DNA of 64,000 nucleotides, taken from Jacaranda mimosifolia (Eukaryota; Streptophyta; Magnoliopsida; Lamiales; Bignoniaceae). Both the position numbers and the translations under genes were made by a program. The stretch covers positions 20,007,001 to 20,071,000 of the forward strand of contig CM032128.1 of NCBI GenBank assembly GCA_018894105.1, written 5' to 3'. Positions 1-11,723 of this stretch are shown here, in pieces. The stretch's first letter is position 1. Each line of letters opens with the position of its first letter. The notes under the pieces are model-generated. The model was not told where the DNA came from and did not search any database. It saw only the letters and a program-made list of their open reading frames with translations.

Positions 1-509
1 CACACATTCTTCTTCTCCTTCCCTCCTAAATTCAGACCTCATCACTTCTTCTTCCTTTGGAGTTCCAGCTCTCTAGAGGTTGATTGGGATTTGCCTTGGG
101 TGTGTGGATCATTTTATTATAGGCTAGCCATTTGGATAGCTTTGCTCTTGGAGATCTAGTGCAGGGGCAGAAACTTTGGAGGCATTTTTCCAGCACTTTC
201 CGATCTTATTTTTTACTGAATGTTTTACTGGATATTCGTCAAGGTGCTCTTAAGGTTCTGTCCAAATTTCAGCAAATTTGGAGGTGTTTTGGTAAGGCAA
301 ACGTTCCCACTTTGCCTCTGTGCCAGGAGGAGACAGCTTGAAGAGTTCAACCTTGTCTTCCTTCCTACCTTGGTTTATGAGCTATCAAGGTAATTTTTTG
401 CAACCAAATCTGAGTTATAGGCATGATTATCCTTGGATTGAGTGTAACCAAGTTTGATTTAGTTATTTTGTGCTTTATTAATTGGATCCTTGTGCTACAC
501 TTGACTTCA
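1..509 (+). repeat. copia-X LTR, 3' end fragment (LTR-alpha)
   Basis: This is the right-hand end of a Ty1-copia LTR; its left part lies outside the window. The block 'aaggtaattttt...' followed by 'ggatccttg' and a terminal cttca matches the last part of the four complete copia-X LTRs later in the window (for example 32940-33063). No coding potential is seen; the short ORFs here are chance. It is followed directly by the interior of another LTR of the same family rather than by a primer-binding site, so this is not an intact element. Confidence 0.6.
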
Positions 510-2422
510 GCCCCGTGTCATGGGCAATCTATGTTAGACATGGATGCTTGTTGGAGAATTAGTGGATGCTTGTTAGAGAACAAGTTCACTAAAGGCACAC
601 CTGGAGAATCCACTTGATAGCCATAGTGACACGTCGGTAGTGGCAAGTTCTAAAGCTTACAATAGTGCGTATGATTAGTCCTTTGATTTGAGGATCTATA
701 GTAACCTTGTGTTTAGGTCCTTATGCTTTGACTTAGCCCTGACCACGTAACGGGTCATCCAAGGTTTATATTGGGCATTAACTACTTAAGCATGAAGGTT
801 TCTGAGATCCAAGATGTGATCCGTTTCCTCGTTGTTGTTAAGAATGAGTGCATCTGTTATGTATTCTATTAATGATCGATTCCAAGAAATCCTTGTGCAA
901 GGTATTATGACAATTTGGATAAAGGTGCTTTCCAAAGCTGAGGTCATAAAGGGGAATCGAGCATTGGATGTAGAGACATAGTTATTGAGGCTATTAAGGA
1001 ACTGACAAATGTCTTGCCCTATGCCTCTTTCAGGAGATAAAAGACGGAAGGACCGTATTTACATGGTAGGCGTAAGCTATAATGGTTCATCAAGATATAA
1101 TTCATTCATCCAATTGGTTGGGCTTCATGGGCTTGTTGCTAGACATCGACCATAGAGATTGTGTGTTCTTCAATTAATAGAGATTAACTGAAATAGTTAT
1201 TAGTTTAAATAGGTTTAAACTAATACGAATATTTTCATATTCAAAATATCACAATGACTTGTGAGCCCATGTCCAATAAATGGATGAACCTAATGGATCA
1301 CACACAAAAGCCCAAGGAAACTCTTATTTGATGGAAGGAATTTTCTAAAGGGTTAGAAAATTGCTTGCTAGGTGTTTTTGCCTAAGGAGAGAAAGAAATT
1401 GACTAATTATCAATTGGTCATTTTGGCTTGATTAATTTAAATTTTAAATTAATTAAAATAGTTTATGGAGTAAAATTAGGGCAATTAAATTAAGGTGTTA
1501 ATTTAATTGATGCCATATGACAAAAATTAATTAGTCAAGTTAACTTAAGAAGTTAAGTTAGCTCAAGTTAACTTAAAGAGTTAAATTAATTAACTTAAGG
1601 ACTTAAGTTAAATTAATTAAATTAAAGATTTGATTTAATTAAGCTGGGAATGTAAGTTTTGGAGGAAAATCAAATGGAAATGTCCATTTGAATTATGCAA
1701 GTTGGCATTTCAATTTATGAAATGAAATGTAAATGCAAATTCAAGCTAAATGTAGATTTAGCAAGTTGGCACACATGCATAGAGAGTGTTAAAGGCTTCC
1801 ATCATCTCCTATAAATACATGTGGCTGGCCACTTGCCGGGAGTATTGAAGCCTTCACATTTTCACTCCAAAAGGTGGTATAATTCATGTGTTGAATAACC
1901 ACATCCTAGATTCCCTTATCCTTATCTCCTCATCCAAAACTGCCCACCTTCCATCATCTCCTTCTTCCTCTCTTCTGTAGCAAAGTGAGGTAGATTGAGA
2001 ATCTATCCTAGTTGTGTGCACTATACATTAGAGGTTCCACATTTGGGGAACTTAGAGTTGGTTGATTGAATCTTTTTGTGGCTAATTTGGGTGCTTTGAT
2101 TGGGTGACCATGGAGCTGATTTTTCTCTTGATGTTTTGCTAGAAACTTGCTGTTTTGGTGGTGAAAGAGTGAATTTTTTTCTGAATTTTGGATGCTGGGA
2201 AGTGGAGAAATCGGATCAAGGTTGTGGAGCTTGTTGATCTTCAATTGGAGAAGTCTTTTAGGAGATCTACTTGATTCCTTTGATTCCTTCCTCAAAGGTA
2301 ATTTTCTGGCTTTAAATTCTAATTTTTTGGCATGTAGTTAGATCATTGGAATGGAGATGACTAGTTTAATTTAGCCTCTTTTTGGTTTAATTTTATGGAT
2401 CCTAATCCATCTCTAACCTTCA
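510..2422 (+). repeat. copia-X LTR, 5'-truncated (LTR-beta)
   Basis: From 'catgggcaatctatgttagacatgg' onward the sequence parallels 24531-26419 and 16890-18736, which are copia-X LTRs. It carries the same signposts in order: the 'acttgaggttcc'-like block, the shared 'gtgagcccatg' block, the TTAACTTAA-rich foldback region (about 1530-1640), a TATA box, and the end ggatcctaat...ccttca at 2422. The first roughly 300 bases of the family LTR are missing. It is either a truncated solo LTR or one side of a rearranged element. Confidence 0.65.
1810..1817 (+). promoter_or_regulatory. LTR TATA box (LTR-beta)
   Basis: TATAAATA followed about 12 bases later by GGCTGGCCA. The same TATA plus GGCC(A)-type box occurs at the equivalent place in all four complete copia-X LTRs, so this is probably the LTR core promoter with the U3/R boundary just downstream. 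Confidence 0.6.
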
Positions 2423-3165
2423 ACTTGTTCGCAATCTTCATTCAATATTCCCCTGAACGCATTGAGCAATACTTCTCAATTTCTTATTTCGGCACTCATA
2501 CTACTATGCACTATTCTCTTTCGTTCTTTTTTTTTTGTAGTTTATTTTTATATTTTGTGCATGAAGCCTTATCAACACTAATTTTTTAAGATTCCAACTT
2601 ATAGGCAATATACTGCTCATTCCCATCTTCATTCAATTATTTCTAACAATTAATGGTGGGATTTAATTGGTAGAACTATGTGTTTCGGTTGGTTATTGAG
2701 TTGGTTGCCAAATGAAAAGGAATACTTATAATAAACTCAACAGGAGACACTAGAAAAATAATATCATTTGGTAGACTTAAAAAGCTCAAACGGGCCAAAA
2801 ATCGCCTAGGTCATCTCTCTACTTGAATATTTTCTAAAATTTCCTCTTCATAGAGAATCAAACAAAATCTAGAATTTAAACTATTATCTATACTACTTGT
2901 GCATAAATGTCCTCTAAATCAAATCAATAACTATGTCAAGAAAATAAGTGATCAAAAATAGGGAAGTACATCATAGCATTGTTTCTACTCAAAGTACACA
3001 ATTTCATTAACTCACAATTATAATTTTTCGTGAAACACAAAACTAAAGGATTAATATTTTCATTGATTCAAGAAGGTCAATTTTCTGTACATGTGGAACA
3101 ATGACTCAATTACTAAATTCTAATCATAACAAAAATAATAAAAAATAAACCAAAAATAAAAGATT
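2423..3165. other. AT-rich non-coding sequence between copia LTR and Athila-like element
   Basis: No gene is supported. The stretch includes a T-rich run near 2526 and short AT-rich ORFs without recognisable domains. Because it lies beyond the probable polypurine tract of the minus-strand Athila-type element it may be that element's 3' LTR, but I could not match it to a second LTR copy to the right of the gag remnant. Confidence 0.3.
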
Positions 3166-3369
3166 ACGAACTAACACGCAGAGCACACCCCACCAAACTT
3201 GAGGGGTACTTTGCCCTTAAGGCGCAAAAAGACAACAATAGCATCACAAAAGAAAGCAAGAAAAAAAATAAAAGAAAATAAGAGACATTATTATGAATAA
3301 TAAAAAATAAGAAAATAAAAGTAAAAGAAAAAAGAAAAAGTAAAGAAAGAAAATACAACCTGATCAATC

Positions 3370-4480
3370 ATCGGTGTCATTATCCTTCTTAGCCTCTAGG
3401 GGTGGAAATTGTAAAGTGTTGTGGTGGGAAGTGAAGTGGTGGCGACATCAATGGCATAGCAGAAAGTTCAAAGCCGTGCTACTAGGCTTAAAATCGCACA
3501 TTTACTCTCACCTCATTGCATTGAACCTGGTACATTTGAAATTGTTGAAACTGTGTTTGCAGCTCTTCTACCTATTTTAGCTAGAAATTAAATTTGTTCC
3601 CTACTATATGATCACCTAGGATAATTTGGAAGTAGTGGAGCATAGAGGCCCTGATGAGGTCATGTGGCTCATCTCAACCGATCATCAGAAACCATAAGCT
3701 CAGGCTATAGTAGTTCTTATCTTGGATCTCGCTAGACCCCTATTATAGAGCATAACTCTGAGGCCAAATGTGGGTAGACTAAGTATCCTGCAGGCCATAG
3801 GTAATACCTTCTGAATTGTGGAGTTAATAATTAGTCTGATATCAATTAGGATCATTTGAAATATGGTATAGGATAGAGCAACTTACTCTTGAGTGACATC
3901 ATTTTAATGGAAGATTGGTAAAGATAGGCACAAATGAATTTAACCAATCATGACTCCCTAGAGATAAAGCTACTATTGGAAAGTGCCTATATTAGTTGTT
4001 AACCTCCATCCTCCACTCCATGGGACCATTACAGATAAACCCCAACATTACGTTAATATCTATCTCTATCTCTAGAAATTGCTGGAGCTGGAACACATCA
4101 TCACTGATAAGATTAGGTCTCTCAAAAAATGTATCAATTGTTTCCCAAGAAAAAGACACCTATATGTCTCGCATAAAGACAATACCTTCAGTAGTAAATA
4201 GAAAATTGTTATAGAACTCTCTCGCTACTAGTATCATTGCCACGTTTGATACTCGAATAAAATTTTGGCAACCCCTTATTGCTATGATTTGACTCCTAGT
4301 GGGATCGTGCGATGTGTGCTCCTCCAGTCCACTTTTCCTGACAAAAGGACAATGATGGTGACCTTTGAATAAAGTTCATCTACCTCAACTAAAACAAATC
4401 GAGTGGTATCAAAAGCTGGTCATCTAATGCTTGAGGTATCCGTCTTACTTCTCTTTCTTCTTGCTTTAGGTGCCATTTCA
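3370..4480 (-). pseudogene. Athila extra 3' ORF remnant (transposon-associated protein)
   Basis: On the minus strand a start at about 4480 reads MAPKARRKRSKTDTSS and then, after a stop, PAFDTTRFV. Proteins beginning with a basic MAPK-like stretch and FD(T/A)(T/S)RF are common in plant gypsy elements and are annotated as plant transposon proteins. Its place downstream of integrase matches the third ORF of Athila elements, which is sometimes called env-like. Stops occur every 20-50 codons. No transmembrane or signal segment can be judged in this decayed state, so I assign no function. Confidence 0.45.
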
Positions 4481-5384
4481 ACTATTCCTTCACCTCACAA
4501 CAACTATCAACAACAAAATAACACCAAAAGAATTTACACCCAGTAATATCTCAACAATGATTACACTTAATAGCCTCAACCCAAAATCCCAATATGACAA
4601 GATAAAAAAATAATAATAATAATAAATTGTGAAGTTGCAATCAATAAATTCATCTAACCAAATTTCAACTTAATTAGAAATTATTTGTAGCAAACTCTTA
4701 ATAATTCAATACTAAATTTCCATATATCCAATACTTCCCCTAAACAATTAACATGCTAATTAACAAATAATTTTAAATACCATTCAATCAGTAATTTCAA
4801 TCAATAATTCAACATCCAAAAATGTTCAATCTATGATGAAATAATGTAGCATAATCTCAATGTTAACACCCGAACATCCAAATGTTTAACAATTTATCCA
4901 AAAAAATCAATAAATCAACATCCAGCAATTTTTAATCCATTAAAAGATAATGTAGCATAATCTCAATATAAACACCTAATCATCAAATCATCCAAATATC
5001 CAACACCTCATCCAAAATAATAAACAAAGCATTTAATAAATAATCTTAAACAAACAAAATTATATTTTAAATATTTAATCAACAATCTAACAGTTTCCAA
5101 TCACCTAACTTAATAAAATAAATTTACTAAATTACGAATCCATGAAAACTCAATTTACTTTAAAGCATTAATAAATTCAAAATATCCCAAAGAATGAGTG
5201 GGGTGGCTTTTTGCCCACAATGATGAAGATGGTGGTGGTTGCTGAAAAAGATGGTGGTGTTGAGAGGGTGATTGTCAATGGTGGTGAGGTGGTCCCTAGT
5301 CAAGTGTTACTGACAGCAAGGTTGGTAGAGCTAGATATTATTGGTGGTTGTGGTTGTGGTTGTGTTTGTGTTGTGGGTATCGAG

Positions 5385-5390
<6 letters not shown>

Positions 5391-5417
<27 letters not shown>
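5391..5417 (+). repeat. (GA)n microsatellite
   Basis: About thirteen uninterrupted GA dinucleotides, flanked upstream by TGGTTG-type repeats (5343-5378). It inflates short ORFs on both strands, which are therefore not genes. Confidence 0.9.
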
Positions 5418-5418
<1 letters not shown>

Positions 5419-5544
5419 TTAGGTGTGGGAAGATTTATTGATGGGTTGGTGGTGGTCACTGATGAGGGGTGTTGATTGGTCTTTGACAAAGAAGATGAAG
5501 AATGATGGGGAGAGAAAATGGTAAAAAGGAAGGGTTTGTGTGGA

Positions 5545-5683
5545 GAAGAGAGAGGGAGAGAGATAAGGGGTGACAAAACCTTAACCCCCTTTCATATTTA
5601 AATTCCAATTTTGTGGGTAGAAGAAAGAGGGAGAGATAAGGGGTGACAAAACTTTAACCCCTTTTCATATTTAAATTCCAATT
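5545..5683 (+). repeat. Tandem duplication, period about 73 bp
   Basis: The block ending 'ataaggggtgac...catatttaaattccaattt' occurs twice in tandem, with 'ataagg' at 5563 and 5636. The copies differ by a few substitutions and small indels. It is a local duplication in the non-coding part of the Athila-type element. Confidence 0.8.
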
Positions 5684-6539
5684 TATTTTTATAAATATTT
5701 TATTTTTAAATTTTCATTTTCTTAGTTGGGAATTTCTTGGGCTGGGCTATAGGCTGCTTGTGACCAGCACAAGAGGGCCTATTTTGTGCATAAAAATTTG
5801 ACACCAGATGTCAAGGTATAGGCAGTTTGCGCCATAGCATGCAACACATTGCCTGCCCAACATATTTTTTCAATTTATTTTTAATATTCTATGCCTTGCA
5901 TCCTGCAAATACAAAAAAAAAAGAAGGTTAGTTCAAGAATCAAAATGTAGAGAAAAGGAAGAAAGAACTAACTAAAATAATTAAAGACTTAGGTTACCTC
6001 CCAAGAAGTAATGTATAGTTTCTGATTGACTTTTTCAGGCTTCACTTGGCATCAATCAAGCTGATTCTGGATCATTAATGATCACAATCACATTTCCAGT
6101 AGTATTTGATTCGCTAGCCATTTAACTTAAATTGTCTATTCGTTCCTTCCTCTTCCAACTTTACTGCTCTATGTGAAAAGATTTCAGTGTTGCGAAATCG
6201 CCTAATCATTATAATTTTAGTTTTCCTAGAAACAACTTCGAATGAGAGTTGAACAATAATACATACTGCCCATGCTCAAAATAATGGTCCAAAAGTCTTT
6301 GTCTTTTTCTTGTACAACTTAGCATTCTCATACGCTTACACTCAAAATTTATCTAATTCATTTTATTGCAATAACCTCTTATCCCCAACAACTTGAGAAT
6401 CAAAATTCTTTTTCTTAATAACCCAATAAGCATTATATTCCAACTCTATCGACAGATGGCATGCTTTTCCAAACACTAAGTTGTAAAGAGGCATCCCAAT
6501 AAGAGTTTACTAAGTCGTCCTATATACCCTAAGTGCATT

Positions 6540-7027
6540 ATCTAACTATTTATAATAATCTTTTCTAGTGGCACATGCTTTTCTAGAATTCTTTTATTCT
6601 CCTTATTTGATACCTCAACTTGACCACTAGGTGATATGATGTGGCAATTTTGTGCTTCACTCTATATTTAGCTAACAACATTAAAATGTCTATTACAAAA
6701 ATGCCTTCCTCGATCACTAATAATAGCTCTAGGCATTCCAAAATGGATAAAAATAATCTTTTTCAAGAAGTTTGCTACTAGGATGTAGAGATCGCCAAAG
6801 AATAGCACTAAGGAACCTATAAAATCAATACCCCACACATCAAATAACTTAGCTTCCAAGCTCGTAATGAAAGGCATTTCATTTTTTTAAGTAATATTTC
6901 CAAAACTTTAACACATGACACAATATACAACAAAAGTATAAGCATCTTTAGATCAAGCATGCCAATAGAAACCTAACTGAAGAACTTTTGTTGCAGTATG
7001 GTCACTCTGATAACGGCCCCATATGGG
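6540..7027 (-). pseudogene. Athila integrase fragment (zinc-finger second half and catalytic core)
   Basis: The minus strand encodes part of the HHCC zinc finger (LQLGFYWHA then YCVMC at 7000-6910) and the catalytic core beginning FDVWGIDFIG at about 6850 with PRAIISDRGRHF near 6740-6700. The first two catalytic aspartates of a retroviral-type integrase are thus visible. The open stretch at 6877-6668 is the longest surviving piece. The rest of the finger lies on the far side of the hAT MITE at 7036-7749. Loss of the C-terminal part and stops mean it is not functional. Confidence 0.75.
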
Positions 7028-7035
7028 GATGAGTG

Positions 7036-7749
7036 TAGAGGTATCAAGTGGGTCGAGCCAGGCTGGCCATTCCACTTTAATGCCACCTTGTGACAGTTAC
7101 AGTCTCGGACAAGTCATCCTAGTGGGCTGGATCGTGACGGTCATAATTTTAAAAAAAGTGGCTCGACTTAAAATCAGCCACCAAATAGATAGGTCAATTT
7201 CTATATGGTCTAGGCCAAGACAGGTCGACTCGCGGGCCAATTTTTTTAAATATATTAAATTAAGTTTGAAAAATTCAAAATTTTTATATTTATGTGATTC
7301 TTAATATTTACAATACTTAAATTTTTCTAAAAACTTAAAAATTTATACTTATATAATCTTTTGTATCAATTATATATTCCTCAAAACACCACCATACAAG
7401 GAGGCGAGGGATTTGGCATTATCCCCCTAACCGTCATTAATTTTAAAAATAAATAATTATATAGAGGTGGATATGATCAAACCTCTAAATGATAGTACAT
7501 ATTAATAATAAAAAGAAAATAAATACCTTTGTAAAAATTATAATCTTAAATGAAAAATATATAGGCTAAGTGGGCCAGCCCATAACCAGCTTGCTTAGCC
7601 CACGAACTAGGCCAGCTTGCCACCCACCACGGGCTACAAGTCGAGTCTATCTTCGACTACCAAATAGCAACTTGGGATGGGCCATTCCATTCCAACCAAT
7701 ATCAATGGCTTAAATAGATTGATAAACCCGACTTCTTTTGACACCTCTC
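7036..7749. mobile_element. hAT-type MITE 1 (714 bp) with 8-bp target duplication
   Basis: The element begins TAGAGGTATCAAGTGGGTC and ends with the near-complement GACACCTCTC. It is bounded by identical 8-bp direct repeats GATGAGTG at 7028-7035 and 7750-7757, the size expected for hAT transposition. The interior is rich in GGGCC/GGCC words near the ends and AT-rich in the middle, and has no transposase. It sits inside the zinc-finger part of the Athila integrase, so it arrived after that element. Confidence 0.92.
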
Positions 7750-7830
7750 GATGAGTGGTAGTGCTCAAGTATTCTCTACACTTTCTCTTTTAGGACACAA
7801 CACCAAAGTAATTGATCTAGACAAATCCTG
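7750..7830 (-). pseudogene. Athila integrase zinc finger, N-terminal part
   Basis: On the minus strand this reads CCVLKEKV followed after a stop by RILEHYHSS, equivalent to the start of the integrase HHCC finger that continues at 7027 on the other side of the hAT MITE. Removing the MITE and one copy of its target duplication brings the two parts next to each other in the expected order. Confidence 0.65.
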
Positions 7831-8099
7831 AATAGAAAGAGCCTATCCCAAACATACTTCCGAATTTATGAGAGGAACTTCTTTTATTGAGAGTTAATTT
7901 CTTAAGGAAAAATTCCACTAACAATGTAATTGACTAAGTCTGAATACCATGGAACTCCGCACTCCGCTACTGAAAAAAATTGGTTATCTAAAAATGTTTT
8001 GTCAATCATTGTCTCCCCATTTATATTTTTTGTACTTTCTAACCTTGAAAGTGATTAGCGATTTGATTTTCTGAACCTTTCTATCCTGAATCTCCAAAT

Positions 8100-9420
8100 T
8101 AAATTCTCATAGTATCAATAATTATCTTATTAGTCTTAACTTAGAATTATTCTTTTCCATTAAATACCTGATGGTTTAATGATTCGCGCACACAATTCCT
8201 TGGCCCCCACCAAAAATGAATGAAACTTATAGAAGGCAAATATTATAGCTAATAGCTCCTTCCTCGTGGTAGTGTAATTCACCTATGCATTTGTTAGAGT
8301 TTTACTAGCATAATATATTGAAGAAATATCTTTTTCTTGTGTTGACCTAAGTCAACACCAATAGCAAAGTCACTAGCATCACACATAACTTCAAAAGGTA
8401 AACTCCAATCAAACACAACAATAATGGGTGCAAATACAAGTCTCTTTTTCAATTCTACTCTTTTTTTCAATTCTATGAAAGCACTAAGACATTCATCATC
8501 GAACTTAAAAGGTAAATCCTTTTTCTAATAGATTACATAAGGGTTTAGAAATTTTAGAAAAATATTTAATATAATGTCTATAGAAACCTACAAATACCTT
8601 TCACCGATGATGGAGGTCGAAGCTCTTCAATTATTTTAATTTTTATTTTGTCCACCTCAATTTCTTTACTAGAGAACTTGTTTTCAAGAACTATTCTTTC
8701 ATGCACCATAAAATTACATTTCTCCTAATGTAAAACATGGTTAATTTCTTTACATCTTTTTAAAACAAATGCAAGGTTATTCAAATACTCATCAGAGGAA
8801 TTTATAAAAAAATGAAAAATCACTCATAAATACCGCAAGGAAGTTTTCTACCATATCAGTGAAGATTGCATCATACATCTTTGTAAGTAGTTGGTGCATT
8901 GCAAAAGCAAAAACGCATTCCTCGAAAGTAAAAGTGGCTATGGATAGGTGAATTTTATCTTTTCCTTGTCTTCCAAAGCTTTGGCAATCTGATTGTACCG
9001 AATAACCATCTAAAAAACAATAATATTCCTTTCCTGCTATTTGTTCAACATATGATCAATAAAAGGCAAAGGGAAGTGATCCATTCTTGTGGCTTTCTTT
9101 AATTTCCTATAATCTATGCACACTCACCATCTAGTGACTATTCTTGTTTAAATAAATTCATTGTTGTCATTCTTCACCATTATCATTCCACTTTTCTTTG
9201 GTACACACTGTACTGGACTTACCCATGAGCTATCTAAAACTGGGTAAATAATACCCGCATTAAGCCACTTAATAATTTCTTTCTTCACCATTTCTTTCAC
9301 AATGGGGTTTAGTCTCTTTTGCTATTTAGTGGAGCACTTGTAATTGTCCGTAATAGGATTTTTTGCATGAAAATAAAGGGCTAATTCCCTTGATATCTGT
9401 AATTTCCATCCAAATGCTTG
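8100..9420 (-). pseudogene. Athila reverse transcriptase and RNase H
   Basis: The minus strand shows RT motifs in order: IIKWLNAGIIYPV and WVSPVQCVPKKSG (about 9290-9190), then CIDYRKLKKATRMDHFPLPF (about 9125-9070), then VFMSDFSFF near 8840. In active elements the last motif is F-x-D-D, so one catalytic aspartate is lost here. RNase H follows, with a VCDASDF-type start around 8390-8370 and TLPRGR around 8270-8250. Multiple stops and frameshifts separate these pieces. It copied element RNA into DNA when active. Confidence 0.8.
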
Positions 9421-9865
9421 TTTATGCTCCTTCATCACTCTCAATAACCTATCTTCATGCACATCAGATAACAAAGATGATATAATAAAAGCAATGTCGA
9501 AGAACTACCCAAATAAGAATATTGCAAATGCTCAGGAAGAGGCTTCAATTCAAAAGTGGGTGGTTGCTCAATGGACGACTTCATAATCCCTAATGAGGTG
9601 GTGTCCATAGCTTCAAACTTCAGTTGCTTAGTGAACTTTAGTAGGGCTTCTAGGAAATTTAAGAAGTCTTGGATCTAAATATTATCTTCATCCACTAAAG
9701 TAAGTAGAGCTATTTCAAAAGGGTCAGTGTGGTAGGTGTTTTCAAAACTATTTCCTACAATATTATTTACCACATTGACTCCAAAAAATCATCAAATACA
9801 TTAGGTATTTAATATCCTTAAGAACATTAAATGCTACCTCTTGATCTTAAACTCTCATGGTGAAC

Positions 9866-10260
9866 TCACATTTTTTTTACACTAACAATAGCTCTACATG
9901 TGGTTAGAAAATAGTCTCCTAAGAATAATGGGTACCTCACGATCTTCCTCCACATCCAAATAATAAAGTTTGCAAGAAAAATAAGCTTGTCAACCTTAAC
10001 CAAAATACCTTCAGTTAGTCCCTTTGGATATGTAAGTGATCCATCCACCAATTACAAGGTGACACTTGTGGTTTAAACTTATCCAAGTCCAAGTCATTGA
10101 TAAAGAGAAAATGACACTAGATGTATACTTGTTCCCAAATCACACACTGCACATGCTAGAAAATGAGTCCCAATAGTACATGGAATCGTGAAGCTCCCTA
10201 GATCTTTAAGCTTTGGTGGCAACTTCTATTTGATAATTGCACTACATTCCTCTATTAAGG
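9866..10260 (-). pseudogene. Athila aspartic protease region
   Basis: The minus strand has CDLGTSIH near 10130, the position of the catalytic D-x-G/A-S motif in Athila proteases (usually DLGAS), and then DGSLTYPKG, ILVKVDKL and PLFLGDYFLTT (10030-9890). This order matches the retropepsin fold preceding RT in Athila polyproteins. The 61-codon open stretch at 10051-9866 is the C-terminal part. Stops elsewhere show it is inactive. Confidence 0.7.
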
Positions 10261-10779
10261 CCATTGTTTTAAACTCTCAAATGCCTTTGAAGGGATAAAA
10301 TATCTTTCATAAACTTCACAAAACCTAGTATTTATTCTAGAGTTTCAGTAAAAGGAATGTTAATTTGGAGTTTCATCAATGCTTCCATAAACTGCTAAAA
10401 TTCCTTATCTAATTTTTGTTTCCAAAGATCACCATGCATCCTCTGCTTTCTCAGCTATTTGTTCTTCTTCCACTTCTTTTGAGGCTTGAGGGACCTTGTG
10501 AATCTTCTACAACTTTCTTCCATTCCTTAGGGTAACTGCCTTGATATATTTCTTGCCTTCTCATTTAGGATATGCCTTAGTATCACTTAGCAAAGTTCCT
10601 TGCCATCTCACATACCATCCGCTGGTTAGTTATCCCTTTTACATTTTCAATGTTCTAAGTGAAGCTGATTAGCTCTAAACTACTGATCAGTTTTTGCCAT
10701 GTTTTCATTATTCTTTATGGTGAACTGCATAAACATCTTCTCCAACATAGCTTCTTCTCTTGAGTTGTTGGTTTTATTA

Positions 10780-11260
10780 GTTTCTGGAAGGCCGATGGTG
10801 GAGATGGTTTAGGAGTTGAAGTTTACACTTAGTTGCTGCTCCATGAAAAGTTAGGGTATTGTCTCCATCCAATATTATAAGTATTTGAATATGGATTGTT
10901 TTTAGCTCCTCGTGAAGTTCCTAAAAAATTGCACTGTTTCTAAAGTATGTTGATACTTACCACTCGAATGCGTATCTCCACAAATGTCGCAAGTTATAAA
11001 TGCGTTCTATATTGCATGAACTTGTTGCACATGCTAGGTTATAAGACTTCAAACATGTAAACCTTCTTCCTTAAAGCTTTTACCTATGAAGTTAAAAATG
11101 TAGTATCATTTCCATCATAAATTCCTGCAGCTTTCTTGGGTTGAATTCATCTTTTAGTTGGCCACTGATAGCTATTTGTTGTCATTTCTTTGAATAACTC
11201 AAATGCGTCCTTTGTCTTGAATGCTATGATATATAAATATGAACTATTAATCTATTAATT
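10780..11260 (-). pseudogene. Athila gag remnant
   Basis: Minus-strand pieces include DAFELFKEMTTNSYQWPTK (about 11215-11160), PKKAAGIYDGND and NNPYSNTYNIGW (about 10900-10860). These are recognisable gag motifs of plant Athila elements, where they lie near the C-terminal part of the capsid-nucleocapsid protein. Cysteine-containing remnants lie between them. Stops and frameshifts are frequent. Confidence 0.65.
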
Positions 11261-11715
11261 CACTCTAAGGTAACATATGCTCTAATATGAATTTGTTGAA
11301 GGCTCTAATGTAAATTGAAAACCTTTATTATTTCGAGGATAAGTTTATGCTCTAATCTTACTAAGTTACTAATTCTAGCATGCTTATTGTGGTACTGCAC
11401 TTACTTGGATAAGACAATTGCTGAATTGATCACTACTCTTAAGATGGAAAATATGTGACATGATTAAGTTTGAGTTCACAAAAGTTTCACAACAAACTAG
11501 ATCTTTGGTTATAAAATTAAGGAGGAGCAAAGTTTGAAAAAATCTCTCATTGTTCGCACCGCTCGGGACCCACCCACCCCCAGTTTAACCTATGGTTAAA
11601 TGGGCCTAGGATGATGGATTGCTTGACAAAGATCTTTGTATGTATCTATTATGCTTATTTTGAAGAAATTACTTTTGGAATACTTAGTTGTTTGTCATCA
11701 TCAAAAAGGGACCAA
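11261..11715. other. No gene recognised
   Basis: This stretch right of the Athila gag remnant has no supported gene. It may contain the 5' end of that element, but I found no primer-binding site or LTR match. A short GC-rich patch lies at about 11555-11585. Confidence 0.3.
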
Positions 11716-11723
11716 CATTCGAT

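Larger units (their letters stand above)
4490..6535. other. Non-coding 3' internal region of the Athila-type element
   Basis: No coding domain is seen. 4500-5170 is an A-rich stretch with many short repeats of aat-cat type. A GA microsatellite and a tandem duplication lie at 5391-5417 and 5545-5683. The piece near 5996-6040 (acctcccaagaagtaatgt) resembles the conserved spacer found between integrase and the 3' ORF of plant Athila elements. Confidence 0.4.
3170..11260 (-). mobile_element. Degenerate Athila-type Ty3-gypsy retrotransposon
   Basis: Read on the minus strand the order is gag (about 11260-10780), protease (10260-9866), reverse transcriptase and RNase H (about 9420-8100), integrase (7800-6540, interrupted), then an extra ORF (4480-3370) and a G-rich tract near 3180-3200 that could be the polypurine tract. 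RT before integrase is the Ty3-gypsy order. The gag motif NPYSNTYN..W and the protease context DLG(T/A)S with the later SLTYPKG are characteristic of plant Athila elements. Every domain carries stops and frameshifts, so the copy is old and inactive. I could not define LTRs or a target duplication. Confidence 0.8.

Noticed and set aside
5211..5576. Ser/Thr-rich and Glu/Arg-rich ORFs around the GA repeat
   Set aside because: They are translations of simple repeats and a local duplication in non-coding Athila sequence.
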